Assembly: GCA_028386065.3 (NCBI GenBank)
Contig: JAKUCV010006612.1
Coordinates: 146,584 to 210,583 of the forward strand
Length of the DNA stretch: 64,000 bases
Reading direction: 5' to 3'
Source: Turnera subulata
Taxonomy: Eukaryota; Streptophyta; Magnoliopsida; Malpighiales; Passifloraceae
The position numbers and the translations under genes are program-made. The notes under the pieces were generated by a model. The model was not told the DNA's origin and searched no databases. It saw nothing but the letters and a program-made list of their open reading frames with translations. This document shows positions 11,604-25,000 of the stretch, in pieces (positions within the stretch are counted from its first letter, which is position 1; the number at the start of each line of letters is the position of its first letter).

Positions 11604-13270
11604 AAGTAAATCGCATATATGGGGTCTTTACTGTTTCAAAAATACTGTTTGGGGGTCTGTATTTTTTTTTGTTCTTTTTACGGGTCCAAACTCTTGTTTT
11701 CAGTCTCTTTTAGGGGTCCGGGGCAGCCCTACGGATGAGGTGGACTGCCCGGCCCGAAGGTGAGACACACGCGCCCCATTTCTGGTCATAATGATGCGCG
11801 TGAGGCGCGTCTCTCTCAAGCTTCATCCACTGTGGCATATAGGGCCCACTGACGCATTTTTTTTGTTAAAAATATTTTTAAATTTTTGGAATTCAGATTT
11901 TTTTATTAAACCCATTAACAAGAAATTAAAAATTAAAAACAAAAATTAGGAAAAAAATTAAACCGCGCCTGATGAAAACATCACAGCAGCCCCAAATTAA
12001 TCCCCAAATCAAATCCTCTCAAACCCCCACCCTCTCTCCCTCACGACAAAACAAAAAAACAAAGCCCCAAATTGAAATTGACAAATCTTAACCCCAAATG
12101 GAGTAAATCCCTCCCTATTGCACTTCTTCTTCATCCCCACCACACCACCTCAATCATTCTCTCTTCCCTCTGCCTCTCTTCCATCTCCCTCAATCACACT
12201 CCCATCTTCCCCAATAATCTCTCTCTCTTTCTCCTAATCTCATTGTCTCCCTATCACCCACAATCACTCACCACCATTATTCCTTCTCCCCTTGCTGCTT
12301 TTCAACCAGAACTCCACAATTTTCGCTGGCAAGTCAAGAACGCCGCCCCTGCTCCTCATTGAAGCCGCTTAGTCGCTGATGCCGCCGTCTGCAAACAGAT
12401 GTTGCTGCAGATCTCCTTCGCCACCACGAGCAACCGTCCCCTGTGGATCGTGCCACCATGCGAACATCGCTGCCTCTGTCACTCAAGGATGCCGCTGTCT
12501 TCCACTTTCTTCCTCTCTAACGGTTGTGGGTTTTCAGAACTATGAATGATGGTTATTGTTAGGTTGTGCTAAATAAGCTTTGGTTTTCTTTTGATTTCGA
12601 ATTTGTGGTGTTGATTGTGGTGGACGTGTGGGAATTTGGTGGTTGTGATGGCGTTGTTATTGTTACTTTGGACAATAATAGTGAAAGTAAATGGAGGAGA
12701 TGAAGGGACTATGAAGTAAATGGAGGGATGAAGCGAGTTCGTGATGGGAATTGATAAGGAAAATCAATTTGGGGGATTTAGGGTTCCTCAAATTCAATTT
12801 GGCGTTTTGGAGTTTTTTTCTTGCTCGTGTTGGTTTTGTGAGCAAGGAGGGTGGGTTTGCTCAGTGTTTTGATTTTGAGATTTTTGGGGTGAAGCTGATT
12901 GTATTTTACCGTGGGAAGGGGTTTAATTAGTTTTTATTGTTTTATTTTTTTGTTAATGGTTTTAATAAAAAGAAATCTGAATTCTGAAAATTAGAAATTA
13001 TTTTTAACAATAAAAAATGCACCAGTGGGCCCCACCTGCCAAGGTGGACAAAGCGTGAGAGACACGCACCTCACACGCTGCATTCTGACCAATAAAGGTG
13101 CGCGTGCGTCTTACCTTTTGGCCGGGCAGTCCACGTCATCCGCGGGGCTGCCCCGGACCCCTAAAAGAGACCAGAAATAAGAGTTTGGACCCATAAAAAG
13201 GAAAAAAAAAAGTATAGACCCCCAAAGGGTACTTTTGAAATAGTACAGACCCAATATATACGATTTACCC
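11604..13270. mobile_element. Long-TIR Mutator-like element (non-autonomous)
   Basis: Two inverted repeats of roughly 340 bp (about 11604-11950 and 12925-13270) face each other. The right terminus, read inward, is GGGTAAATCGTATAT; the left is AAGTAAATCGCATAT. A 10-bp direct repeat TATTTTTCTT flanks the element at 11594-11603 and 13271-13280. Long TIRs and a 9-10 bp duplication fit the Mutator superfamily. The central kilobase has no transposase. It contains C-rich and T-rich segments that could be captured host DNA, but I recognise no gene in them. Confidence 0.82.
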
Positions 13271-13360
13271 TATTTTTCTTTGACAGTTAATTGACAGCAG
13301 TGGTAAAAATCTGCATTTCACCTTAATTTTGTCATGAAAATGAAGTATATAACAATTACA

Positions 13361-14742
13361 TTTTTTTTAGAACAACATAGTACGTAATTTTATTCAGACT
13401 GAATAAAATTTACATCCGAAGAAACTTGTTCCACTATAACAATGAGAAATTGAGAAAACCAAACATGTGCCAAAGTAAGAAAAGAATCTAAATGACAGAG
13501 TTTATGAACATCCAAATTGTCCGTTCTGGAAATAAAATGGGAATCGAAAAAAAGAAAAAGACTTTGCTAGAAATGATAAATCAGCAATAATTCTCCGCAG
13601 ACGGTTGTTAGGAGGAGTGTAAGCTTTGATGCCATTGATAACCACCTGCGAATCCATCTCCAAAAGAAGCTTCTCGATCTGCATCTCTAACGCCAACCAA
13701 ACACCTAGGTGTGCAGCATATGCTTCACCTACATTTGGCTCCATGGGCACCGGAAGTTTCTTAATCACCATTTCTAAAATGTTCCCAAACCAGTTACACA
13801 GAATCGCAGCCAATACCGTCCGATCATCATAGATAGCCACATCCTAATTGAGCTTATCCACACCAGCAGGAGGGAGCTTCCATCTGTCTGTCCGTTGTCT
13901 ACTAAGAGCCACAGGGAGCTTGTTGGTTAGCTTCCAGGTATTCAGAAAGAAAAGAGGCAGTAGAGAGAGCAACCTAGCTTGGTTGTCATGAACATTTTGA
14001 AAAACCAATAGATTAAGGCTCTTCTACAGTAACCAACAATGGACAAGTACATGTGCCATAACTATTTCACCAAGAGAACTGCGGATGTGCTGCAACCAAT
14101 CATGTGTCACATCTGTATCAATATCACAAATGTTGTTTGGAATAGAGCTTAAGCACCATACTTTCTGAGACCAGGTACAGTCCCGCAACAAATGCAGAAC
14201 TGATTCAGGTGCAGCATTACACCGTGGGCAAACTGAATCGACAGCCTGTAGTCTTCCTGCTATGTTAACTCGGACATGGAGTATATTTGTGCACAAACGC
14301 CACGCAAAAAACCGAATCTTAGGGCAGACATTTAGTTCCATAAAATTTTCCACCAAGCAGGTGAAACATCAGGTATCCAGGAAGAGAGGAAAGATACTGC
14401 GGATGTAAAAGAGTTAAACCCACATTCTAACCACTTTTCACAGTATATGTACCTGATGTACTAAGAGGCCAATAAGGATTATCTGGCGGGCTACGGGCAC
14501 TAAGAGGAAAGCCCTTTATAAGCTAAGCTTCTTCTCCAGAGAAAATGGAGTCTATTAAACCATATTTCCGTTAGCCGAATTAGGTAGAGTAGGGGAACTC
14601 ACCATGGCAGTAGGATCCAAACCCGAGGCGGGTAAGTGAACAATACTCTCACCTTCTTTTGGCAGCCATTTATCCTCCCAAATCCGAATTGATTGACCAT
14701 TCCCAACAAGCCACTGAACCCCATATTCTAGAATAGGTATTG
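13361..14742 (-). mobile_element. LINE remnant, unit B, 3' portion
   Basis: On the minus strand the order is IRIWEDKWLP (about 14660), a zf-RVT block with CPRCNAAPESVLHLL (14024-14356) and an RNase H block with LEMDSQVVINGI (13502-13840). It ends in a run of A residues on the minus strand at 13361-13368, the expected LINE tail. Stops break the frame. This is the part of the LINE that lies outside the window for unit A. Confidence 0.87.
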
Positions 14743-15073
14743 CCTTCAATCAGGGGCGGATTCTGGAAAAATTGTTAGGGGGGGCGAACTTGTTACTCTG
14801 TTAAATTTCTAGGGACTTAATTAAAATAGTATTACAAATTAAAGATTTAAATGGGAATGTATGGGGGGCAGACTCACTATTTAAATGGGAATGTATGGAA
14901 AGATAGAGAAAAGTGGGTGAAAAATGACAAACTTCATATACTCGAACCCTGCATCTCTTTGGGGGGAAGGGGTGGGGAGGGAGACACAACCAACACACAA
15001 AGATTGAAAAACTATCACATTACTAACGCAGTTCAATATACCCAGTATAAATTTTTTATTCTAGGGGGGCTGG

Positions 15074-15450
15074 TGTCACGGGCACAGAGATGATGCACAG
15101 CAACAGCTTTTGCGGTCAAACCTAGCAACAATCACGAATAAAAGAGATAGAGAAATCGGCAACACAAAGAATATGGGAGAAGACTCGGTATTATTACTAA
15201 ATAACATTAACAACAATACATGCCCAACAATTCCCCCTCACGCATCCTATTTATAATAGGTACCGCAAGGTTTCAGCTAACTTTCCCTACAAGTAAAAAG
15301 ATCCCTTCCTGGGCTAGGTTTCTCTTTACTTGTCCATGCCAACTCAAAATCAAGGCGGCCAACCCTAGTCCAAGTCATAATGGGCCAGCCCACACGCACA
15401 CCAGCTCAAACTAGGATTCATGTGTGCCTTTGAAATCCTAGTGTGTGACA
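15074..15450 (-). repeat. 3' LTR of gypsy element, unit B
   Basis: Begins TGTCACGGGCAC and ends GTGTGTGACA. It is shorter than the others because a short segment after GCGGTCAA is missing. Confidence 0.9.
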
Positions 15451-15461
15451 TTCTCCCCCAC

Positions 15462-18400
15462 TCAATCCTACGATGCCCTCATCGTAGCCATCTCGTGATA
15501 AGCTTCTAGCTCATCCCGAAACTGCCACAAATGGTGCTCGCGCTCCCAACTTGCTTCACTCTCTGGTAGACCTTTCCATCAAACAAAGTATTCCAAATGG
15601 GGTGCATTCTGACCATGACGTGGAACTAGTCTGTGCATTACGATCTCTTCCACTTGCTTGTCGTATGCTACAATCACAGTGATTGGTGCTCGCTTGGACT
15701 CATTCCTACTGCCATCTCCCTTGTCAGCACGAAAAGGCTTCAACAAGCTCACGTGGAAAACTGGATGAAAACCAACAGTGTGGGGTAACAGAAGCTTATA
15801 AGCGGTGCGACCAATCCTCTTCTCCACTCAGAAAGGACCTTCGTACCTACGAACTAAGCTGCTGTACAGCTTCTTGAAAGCTTTTTGTTGGTGTGGTAGC
15901 ATTTTCAACAGTACCATGTCACCCTCCTCGAATTCCAAGTGTCGTCGCTTCTTATCAGCCCACTTATTCTTCTTTGTGGCGGCCCTGGTCAAGAAGCTCC
16001 TGGTCAGATCTCGTTGCTCTTGCCACTCCTTGGCAAAGTGCCATGCTCCAGGACTTATGCCATTGTAGCACTGCGCAAGTGCACAAGGGGTCAGCGGCTG
16101 CTGCCCATCACAATCTCGAATGGACTCTTCCTAGTTGATTTACTTCGCTGCAGGTTGTATGAAAACTATGCCACGTCCAGCAACTTGGCCCAATCCCTCT
16201 GATTAGCACTCACATAGTGTCGTAGGTACAACTCAAGCAAAGCATTCACCCTCTCAGTCTGCCCGTCGGTTTGTGGATGAAAAGTGGTAGAGAAGTTGAG
16301 GTCGGAACCCATCAACTTGAAAAGCTCCCTCCAAAACTGTCCAGTAAAGTGTCCATCTCGATCACTCACAATGCTTTGTGGTACTCCACAATATTTGATG
16401 ACATGCTTGAAGAATAAGCGTGCCACATCTTCACCCGAACAATCTTTTGGGACGGCTACAAGGACTACATACTTAGAGAACCTATCAACAACAACAAGTA
16501 TAATACTACAGCCATCGATTAGTGGTAAACTCACAATGAAATCCATAGAAATACATGCCCATGGCCTGTCAGGAATCGGCAATGGCTCAAGCAATCCAGG
16601 CGGTGAGAGTTGCTCATTCTTGTCTTGTTGACACAATAGAAAAGTCTTCACATAGAGCTCCACATCGTCTCTCATCCGTGGCTAGTAGTACTCATTCTCC
16701 AACAATGAGCAAGTGCGGTCGATGCCTGGATGTCCTGCCCATTTCGAGTCATGGCACTCCTTCAGCACCTCTTTGCGCAAACTCCCATGTTTAGGGACAT
16801 ACACTCGATTCCCCTTGGTGAGCAGCAACCCTTTGTCAACCCAAAATCGCCTTGTCTTCCCTTGCATGGCATACTCTATGAGGCTTTTGGCGTAAGAATC
16901 CTGCTGCAGCCCAGCATCAATCCGCTGCTTCAAATTGGACACCGGTTGCACCACCACAACAGAAGCAAGCTCGGCTTTTCTACTAAGTTCATCAGCAACA
17001 AAATTTGTCTTCCCTGGCTTGTACTCTAGAGAAAAGTCGAACTCTGCAAGAAAATCTTGCCACTGTGCTTGTTTTGGACTGAGCTTCTTTTGTGTCTGAA
17101 AGTAACTCATCGCCACATTGTTCGTAAACACAGCAAATCTGAAACCAAGCAAGTAATGATGCCACACACGTAGGCAGTGCACAATGGCAGACATCTCCTT
17201 CTCCTGCACCGTATATCGCCTCTCCGTGTCATTAAGCTTGCGAGATTCATATGCAATAGGATGCCCATCCTACATCAAAACACCACCAATAGCAAAATCG
17301 AAAGCATCAGTGTAAACATTATAAACCTCCTCACAACTCGGCAATTGTAACACTAGCTCTTCCACAATGGCTGCCTTCAATCTCTCGAATGCATCTTGGC
17401 ACTTCGCATCCCACGTCCAAGTCTTATCTTTCTTCAAGAGATCTGTCAAAGGTGCACAAATGGCTGAATATCCCTTGATGAACCGCCGGTAATAATTCAC
17501 CATGCCAAGAAAAGAACGCAGCTCGGGTACCTTCTTGGGTGCTTAAATCAATGATTGCTTGCACCTTGGGCCTGTCCATCTTTAGCTTCCCGCCTCCAAC
17601 AATGTGACCAAGGAATGCTATCTCTCGTTGCAGAAAAGCACACTTCTCCTTCTTTACAAACAACACACTATCTCGCAAAGCCCAAAACACTTGTCTCAAG
17701 TGATCTAGATGCTTCTTAAGTGTCTTGCTATAGATCACAATGTCATCTAAATAGACCACCACAAATCGATCCAGAAACGGAGCCGACACCTTGTTCATCA
17801 ATGTACAGAAAGTATTAGGTGCGTTGGTTAGTCCAAAAGGCATGACAGAAATTCAAACGAACCATACCTTGTCACACACGTGGTCTTTTGCTCGTTCCCC
17901 TCCGCAATTCAAACCTGCCAATAACCCGATCTCAAATCGAGCTTAGTAAACCACTGTGCATCTCCAAGCTGGTCAAACAAGTCATCTATCCTCGAGATTA
18001 GATATTTGTTCTTCACCGTAATCTTGTTCAATGCCCAGTAGTCGATGCAGAACAGTAGAGATCCATCGTGCTTTTTCTGAAAAAGCATAGACGCACCATA
18101 AGGTGCCTTGGATGGATGAATAAACCCTGCATCCAATAGCTCCTTCAATTGCTTCCTCAACTCATCAAGTTCATGAGGCGCCATCCGGTAAGGTGCTTTC
18201 GCTGGTGGCTTTGCACCAAGTTCCAGTTCGATTGCGTGATCCACCTCCCTCCTTGGCTGCAAATTCTTTGACAACAAACTGGGCATCACATCCGCAAACT
18301 CTTCCAGTACCTTCTCCACTTCACTTGGCACATAAGTGTGTCCCTCTGCGCTTTTCACCTGTGCAAGGAAAGTAGGCTCACCATCCTTGAGCCTGCGTGC

Positions 18401-20008
18401 CAACTGCAGGGCCGAAATCTGTTTCTTTGGCTTCTTTCTCTCACGTCCAGTAGGCACCACACATGTGCTCGACCCCCACGGAAAGTGAATTTGGCTAGCA
18501 CCTAAAAAGATTGCAGCATTGTGTTTCTCAAGGAACTCCATCCCTAAGATCATGGGGTAGTCATCTAGAGGGACCACAGTCAATTCAATTTTTCCTCGCC
18601 AGTCACCCACGTTGATTTTCATGGCTCGGGCCACTCCTAGGATTGGTTGGGCAGCCGCATTAACGGCCTTCATGGTGCTCAATTCCTTCATAATGGCAAT
18701 GCCAAGCTTCCTTGCTTCAGTACCTGAAAGTAAATTGTGAGTAGCACTAGTATCAACAAGAGCTTTAAGTTCATATTTCCCAATGCACACATTGGTGTAC
18801 ATTCGACCTCCCTGTGCCTCCAGCTTCTCAACATTGACTGCATTAAGGATACGAATCGGCCCCATCTTGACTTCCTCATCCCCATCATCGATATTGGCAC
18901 TTTGCTTCAGCAAGGCAGCAAGTTTATTCTTCTGTGGACAATCCCACGCCTTGTGTGGCCCTTGGCAGAAGAAACACTTCAGTTCACCTTTGTTCACGGA
19001 TTTGAATTTTCCCCTGGCTTCTTTTCTCCCTTCTTGGGTCCGGAACCTTGAGACTTGGCCTTCCCTTCGCCACCCTTCTTGGCATCCTTGGAAGAAGTCG
19101 ATGCTTTTTCCTTGCCATATTCCGTAAGTGACTCGGCCACTCGAAGTGCCTCCTTTAGGGTCGTTGCACGACGAACATCAATCTTCGCTAGTGCCCACCT
19201 CTGAAGTCCTTCAGTAAATACACCATACCTTTCCTCTTCCGTCATAGAAGGAATTTCAAAAGCCAAATCTTAAACACCTTGACGTATTTTCTGATATTGT
19301 CTGTGTGCTTCAAGGCTCGCAACCTGTCTCGTGCCTCCCTTTCAGCAAACTCCGGGTAGAATTGGTTCTTCACTTCTATCTAGAAGTGTTCCCATGTCTA
19401 ATCCACGCACCCCTTAGTAATGCGTATCCATCGCCACCACAAGACCACAGAATCGGCAAAGTACCTCCCGGCTATCTTCACCTTCTGGTCATCTTCAGTG
19501 AGCTTCAGACCATCAAAGTATTCTTCACAACTGAACAGGAAGACGTCTACTGCCTTTGCTGTTCGCATCCCATCATATTCCTTTGGCTTTGGAATATCGA
19601 CTTTGGGCAGCACCTATTGTTGGTGAAGAGGCATACTACCATCCATCAATGCTAGCTACCATTTACACAGCTGGACATCATCCCTTAGAGAACACATCTC
19701 CTCAAATTCCTCGACAAAGTTTGATAGTGCTAACGTCACACTACCCTGAGTGCTTGAACCTCACTAGTCAGGCCCTCCTTGCTAGATTCACATTCATCCA
19801 CTCGTTCCTCAAGGCTATCCAATCGCTCTTGGAACTTTTCAAAGCGACTTTGAAGAGCTGGGATTGCATCTTCAGTCGGATTCCTACTCTTGGATCGGCC
19901 CCTCTCTCTAGTGACCATCTTTCCCTCAGCTACCTGCTTCGGATCCGCTTGAGTAGTTGTCCCGCTTGATTCATGCTCCCTTAGAGGTGGTTTCTTTGTA
20001 ATAGCCAT
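15462..20008 (-). pseudogene. Broken gag-pol of the unit B gypsy element
   Basis: Same domain order as in unit A. The best-preserved block (17909-18997) carries the CCHC knuckle, protease and the start of reverse transcriptase through [11 protein letters not shown]. It continues with YLDDIVIYS at 17424-17843, RNase H at 16682-17503, integrase at 16166-16675, and a GPY/F module plus chromodomain at 15462-15827. The protease motif reads [10 protein letters not shown], so the catalytic Asp-Thr-Gly triplet has lost its Gly. A stop precedes the chromodomain core. Not functional. Confidence 0.88.
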
Positions 20009-20540
20009 CCCTAAACCAAAATCTCAAACATTCTCCAACAAAGTGTGATTATTCCATAACAAAAATGCAAACAAATCGACTATTATCAAGTAAATAAAAG
20101 TCGACAACTCCTTGATACAACCAGATGCGTGTACCCAAGGATCAGCAAGGGACTTCAATCTTCCACACCCGCAAAAATCGACCAGCAAAAACCCACAATC
20201 GACAAGCACCAAACAATCCAAACAATTCGCAATCCACCGAATAACCAAGTCGATTTTTATATAAAAAAGAACCAAACCTGATTCGGTCAACCCTCCTTGT
20301 TCAGCAGCTTCGGCACCTCCAATCCTTGTTTTCACCCTTGTCGATTAGGGCAAAAGATTTTACAATCCCAGTAAACAAGTTCTATTCTGCGAAGAACCTG
20401 TCTTGCGCGAGCTGCCGCGACCAGTCGGTGCGCCAATCACACCAGCAGCGAGCAAATAAGCCGCAGCAACCCAATCAACAGCACCAGCAGCCCCTAAGCC
20501 CTCGCCTTCAGAATAAAACGTGAAAAGCTCCGGTACCACT

Positions 20541-20933
20541 TGTCACGGGCACAGAGATTATGCGCAGCAACAGCCCGTGCGGTCAAGCCAGAGGCTTGTC
20601 AACCTAGCAACAATCACGAATAAAAGAGATAGAGAAATCGGCAACAGAAAGAATATGGGGAGAAGACTCAGTATTATTATTAAATAACGTTAACAACAAT
20701 ACATGTCCAACAACTCCCCCTCACGCATCCTATTTATAATAGGTACCGCAAGGTTCCAGCTAACTTTCCCTACAAGTAAAAGGATCCCTTCCTAGGCTAG
20801 GTTTCTCTTTACTTGTCCACGCCAACTCAAACTCAAGGCGGCCAACCCTAGTCCAAGTCAGAATAGGCCAGCCCACACGCATACCTTCTCAAAATAAGAT
20901 TCATGTGTGCCTTTAAAATCCTAGTGCGTGACA
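20541..20933 (-). repeat. 5' LTR of gypsy element, unit B
   Basis: 393 bp, begins TGTCACGGGCAC and ends GTGCGTGACA. The primer-site-like TGGTACCGGAGC on the minus strand lies just internal. Confidence 0.9.
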
Positions 20934-20977
20934 CTGGGCCCCCCTTCTCCACCCTTAAATCCGCCTCTGTCTTCAAT

Positions 20978-21115
20978 ATACTCCAAGCATAACCGGGATT
21001 GTGGCCCTATATTGGCCTGCATGAAAGAAGTACGTGAAAGATAACGGTCTTTCCTAGTAAATGACTTTGTTCTTTTTGTAATGACGGAAATTATAATGAG
21101 AGAGAAATAAAGCAA
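20978..21115 (-). mobile_element. LINE remnant, unit B, upstream portion
   Basis: The minus strand encodes SFTRKDRYLSRTSFMQANIG, the pre-WRSIL region of plant LINE proteins, and joins across the hAT nest to the portion at 13361-14742. A 3-bp deletion relative to unit A lies near 20986. No clear 5' end or target-site duplication was found. Confidence 0.7.
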
Positions 21116-21931
21116 GAAAAATTATGTAGTAATTACGTGAATTTCCACATAATCAAATGTTATCCATACAATAATTATATCTTGCACACAGGGCACCACA
21201 TCGACATTTGAGTTGGAATTTTATCTAATAATTAATTATTGCTTGGATAAAGAATCCTTGTCATCTATTATAAATCATAGGCTTAAAATTAGGAAAACAA
21301 ATAACCCTCAATGGAAAGTGAAAGCCCGTAGATAATTTGTTCTAGATTTGTTTTAATAAATGTGAGGTAGCGGATATGTATCTCTGGGTCCAGCGTGTAT
21401 ATAATATATTTTCTTTTGTGATGTTCAAGTCACACATAATAGTTTACATAATAAAACAAACAAAAAAATGAGGAATACAGAAACAAAACCCTGAAAAGAA
21501 ACGAATGAACTGTCACTAGTTTAAAGCTTGAGAGAACGATCTGGATAACTACGTAGGAAATGCCCCTAATCCTATTTAGTACATATATGTCTGAAAATTT
21601 TAATAATTGGTCTAATAAATCCTTTAGTACAACTTGAGTACAATACATTTTTGGTCAATTTTTTCTTTTTGACAACTAGGATTGTGGGAATTTATGGAAG
21701 GTTAATCTAAGGTAGTCAAGCCATATAGAGAAGCAGGATTGTCTTCCCATAAATATATGCTGTCATCCGCCATGAACAGCTGCTTGATGCTCTGCAATTG
21801 TTTCTTTGTTTTCTTCTCTTTACTAGAATTTGGGTTATTACCAAAAGGAAAAAGAAAAAGAAAAAGATAAGATAAGCGAGATCATGCGTGGGCAAATTTC
21901 TTAGTTCAAAACAGATGGCGCAGTTGTGCAC

Positions 21932-21941
21932 CCTATATATA
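21932..21941 (+). promoter_or_regulatory. TATA box of BXL copy B
   Basis: CTATATATAT, about 62 bp before the ATG at 22003; the surrounding 570 bp look identical to copy A. Confidence 0.7.
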
Positions 21942-22002
21942 TGTAGACTCTAAGCACAATTTTCTCATTCCACAGCCACAACCTGAAACAATATTCCTCA
22001 CC

Positions 22003-25000
22003 ATGGCAAACATTTATAGCTCTTTTCTATTTGCATATTGCGTTATTTTTGCTCTTCTCATCTCTGGTCAGGCTAGAGACATTTCTAATAGAGATATTTA
22101 TGAAAAGTTATACTCTAAACTGTACCACCCTGATAATGTCACACCTACTGGTGCTAACTTCACCTTCGTTTGTGATCCTAAGAGATTCTCTTCTCTTGGA
22201 TTGGATGTGACAAAATTTGCCTTCTGCGACAAGTCACTCAGTTACGATGTTAGAGCAAATGACTTGGTGAAGCAAATGACACTAAGTGAAAAGGCCCTCC
22301 AGCTTGGAGACTCCAATCAAGGAGTCCCTAGATTGGGGCTACCTAAGTATGAATGGTGGTCAGAGGCACTTCATGGGGTGTCTAATCAAGGTCCAGGAAC
22401 CTCCTTTGATGCCCTCGTCCCCGGTGCAACCAGCTTCCCCACAGTAATAACAAGTGCATCAAGTTTTAACGAGTCACTATGGTTAGCAATTGGTCAGGTA
22501 ATAGCAGCTTATCATTTTTTTCTTAACCAGAAATATCCGAATACATTATAGAGATTGCGACTAGTCCTTTTCGGGTGTGTTTTTTGTTTTTTTTTTTTAA
22601 TTCTTGGTCCTAATAGGCAACTCCTATAGTATATGTTCATTTATTGTTGATGTATCCTTCAGGCTATTTCAACTGAAGCAAGAGCAATGTACAACCTTGG
22701 ACGTGCTGGACTAACATTTTGGAGCCCGAATATTAATGTGGTGAGGGATCCTCGATGGGGAAGGATCCTTGAGACACCCGGGGAAGATCCATTCGTCATT
22801 GGCAAGTATGCTGTTAATTTTGTCAGGGGCTTACAGGATGTTGAGGGAACTGAGAATTTTAAGGATTTGAACTCAAGGCCTTTGAAAGTTTCTGCTTGCT
22901 GCAAGCACTTTGCTGCTTATGACGTTGACAATTGGAAGAGTGTCACACGTTTTATTTTTGATGCCAGAGTAATTATTCTCCCGCCACCCAAATATTCATC
23001 CTACCATTTCTCTACTCTCAAAACCATCTAATTCTACCAACTAAATATTTTTACTTTTATTGTCTTGTCGTATGAAGGTGACAGAGCAAGATATGGTAGA
23101 GACATTCAACAGGCCTTTCGAAATGTGTGTAAAAGAGGGGGATGCTAGCAGTGTCATGTGCTCTTATAATCGTGTCAATGGCATACCCACCTGTGCTGAT
23201 CCAAAACTCTTAAACCAAACTATCAGAGGAGATTGGGATCTTCACGGGTATAATAACTAAGGATTTGCTGTTCATAGCAATATATTTTTTTTCCTGTAAA
23301 AATTGGTTGGTTAAACATATTGCTAATAACAGAATTTATTTTGCAGATATATTGTCTCGGATTGCGATTCTGTAGAAGTTCTAGTTGATCAACATAAGTG
23401 GCTTGGGGACTCAAATGAGGATGCAGTTGCACACACACTAAGAGCAGGCAAGTCATGTGTCAAGTACTTGTTAATTCCCGATAATTGTATCTGCCTAATC
23501 ATCTTCAAGCGGTCAGAATTATCAGTGTTTGATCATTGCTTGTCCTGTAAAAATTAGTGGGTGCAATTTATTTACCGGCTCTTTTTTTTTTTTTTTTCCC
23601 TTCTAAACAGGCTTGGATTTGGACTGTGGAAGTTACTATCCCAAGTACATGGAATCCTCTGTGCAGCAAGGGAAAGTCAGGGAGGCAGATATAGACAGGT
23701 CATTGAAATACCTTTATGTGGTGCTAATGAGGCTTGGATACTTCGACGGAATCCAGCAATACACTTCACTTGGAAAGAAGGATGTGTGCTCTGATGAACA
23801 TGTGGAATTAGCAAGAGAAGCAGCAAGAGAGGGAATCGTTCTTTTGAAGAACATTAATGACGCTTTGCCTTTGGATGCTGGCAAGGTCAAAAGCCTGGCA
23901 GTAATTGGACCTCATGCCAATGCTACTTTAGCCATGATTGGGAATTATGCAGGTAGTTTATCCTTCTAGAAATATGTATTTGAAATGCTAAACCATGTTA
24001 ACATATATCCTTCAACTAACACAAACATTAAAATGATTATTACAGGCATCCCTTGCCAATTTAATTCTCCACTTGAGGCTCTTTCACAATATGGTGAGGT
24101 GAATTATCAAGTGGGATGTGCTCAGATCGGGTGCGGGAACGACAGCTTAATACCCCCAGCAATGCAAGCTGCACAAAATGCTGATGCCACCATAATTTTT
24201 GTAGGCATAGATTTATCCATTGAGGCTGAGGGTTTGGATAGGAATGATCTCCTACTTCCTGGTTTCCAAACCCAACTTATTAATCAGGTTTCTGGTGCTG
24301 CCAAAGGTCCTGTTACTCTAGTAATCTTGTCTGCAGGAGGAGTAGATATCTCCTTTGCCAAAAACAATCCAAAGATAGGTGCTATCTTGTGGGCTGGATA
24401 CCCAGGAGAGAAAGGTGGTCCTGCAATAGCTGATATTATCTTTGGCAAATACAACCCGGGTAAGTTTTCTTATTCATCAATTTGTATGTATAAAAGTCCA
24501 ACAGGAATCGTTTTTTTTTTTTTTTTTGGGCATTGTATGCATAAGTTTTTTTGTTGCATCATATCTGTAGGTGGAAGATTACCTATTACATGGTATGAGG
24601 CAAATTATACCAATATGTTACCTATGACATCCATGCCACTGAGACCAGTAGACAGTTTAGGCTATCCTGGTCGAACATACAAATTCTTCAAAGGCTCCAC
24701 GGTTTTTCCATTTGGATATGGACTAAGCTATACGCAATTCAACTACACCTTAACATCTACAGTGAGCTCAACTGATATAAAGCTAAACAAGCTCCAGCAC
24801 TGTTATAGCATCAGATATGGAAATGGGTCATTTGTCCCACCCTGTCCCGCTGTGCGTATAGACGACCTAGACTGCAAAGACGAGATTAGCTTTGAAATTG
24901 AAGTTAAAAATGTGGGTGCTAGAGATGGGAGTGAAGTTGTTCTTGTCTATTCAATGCCACCAGAAGGGATTGTTGCAACTCATATTAAGCAAGTGATTGC

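Larger units (their letters stand above)
15074..20933 (-). mobile_element. Ty3/gypsy chromovirus LTR retrotransposon, unit B (degenerate)
   Basis: A 5.86-kb element matching that of unit A. The left LTR is 15074-15450, with a short deletion near 15115, and the right LTR is 20541-20933. CTGG lies immediately outside both ends, a possible 4-bp target duplication. The left LTRs of the two units resemble each other more than the LTRs within a unit, as do the right LTRs. The insertion therefore came before the tandem duplication. Confidence 0.92.
14751..20969. mobile_element. hAT-like non-autonomous element, unit B, carrying a nested gypsy element
   Basis: Ends are CAGGGGCGGATT on the left and, inverted, CAGAGGCGGATT on the right. 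The flanking octamers CCTTCAAT (14743-14750) and TCTTCAAT (20970-20977) match at 7 of 8 positions, a good 8-bp hAT duplication. The element is the same insertion as that at 718-6896. Confidence 0.8.
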
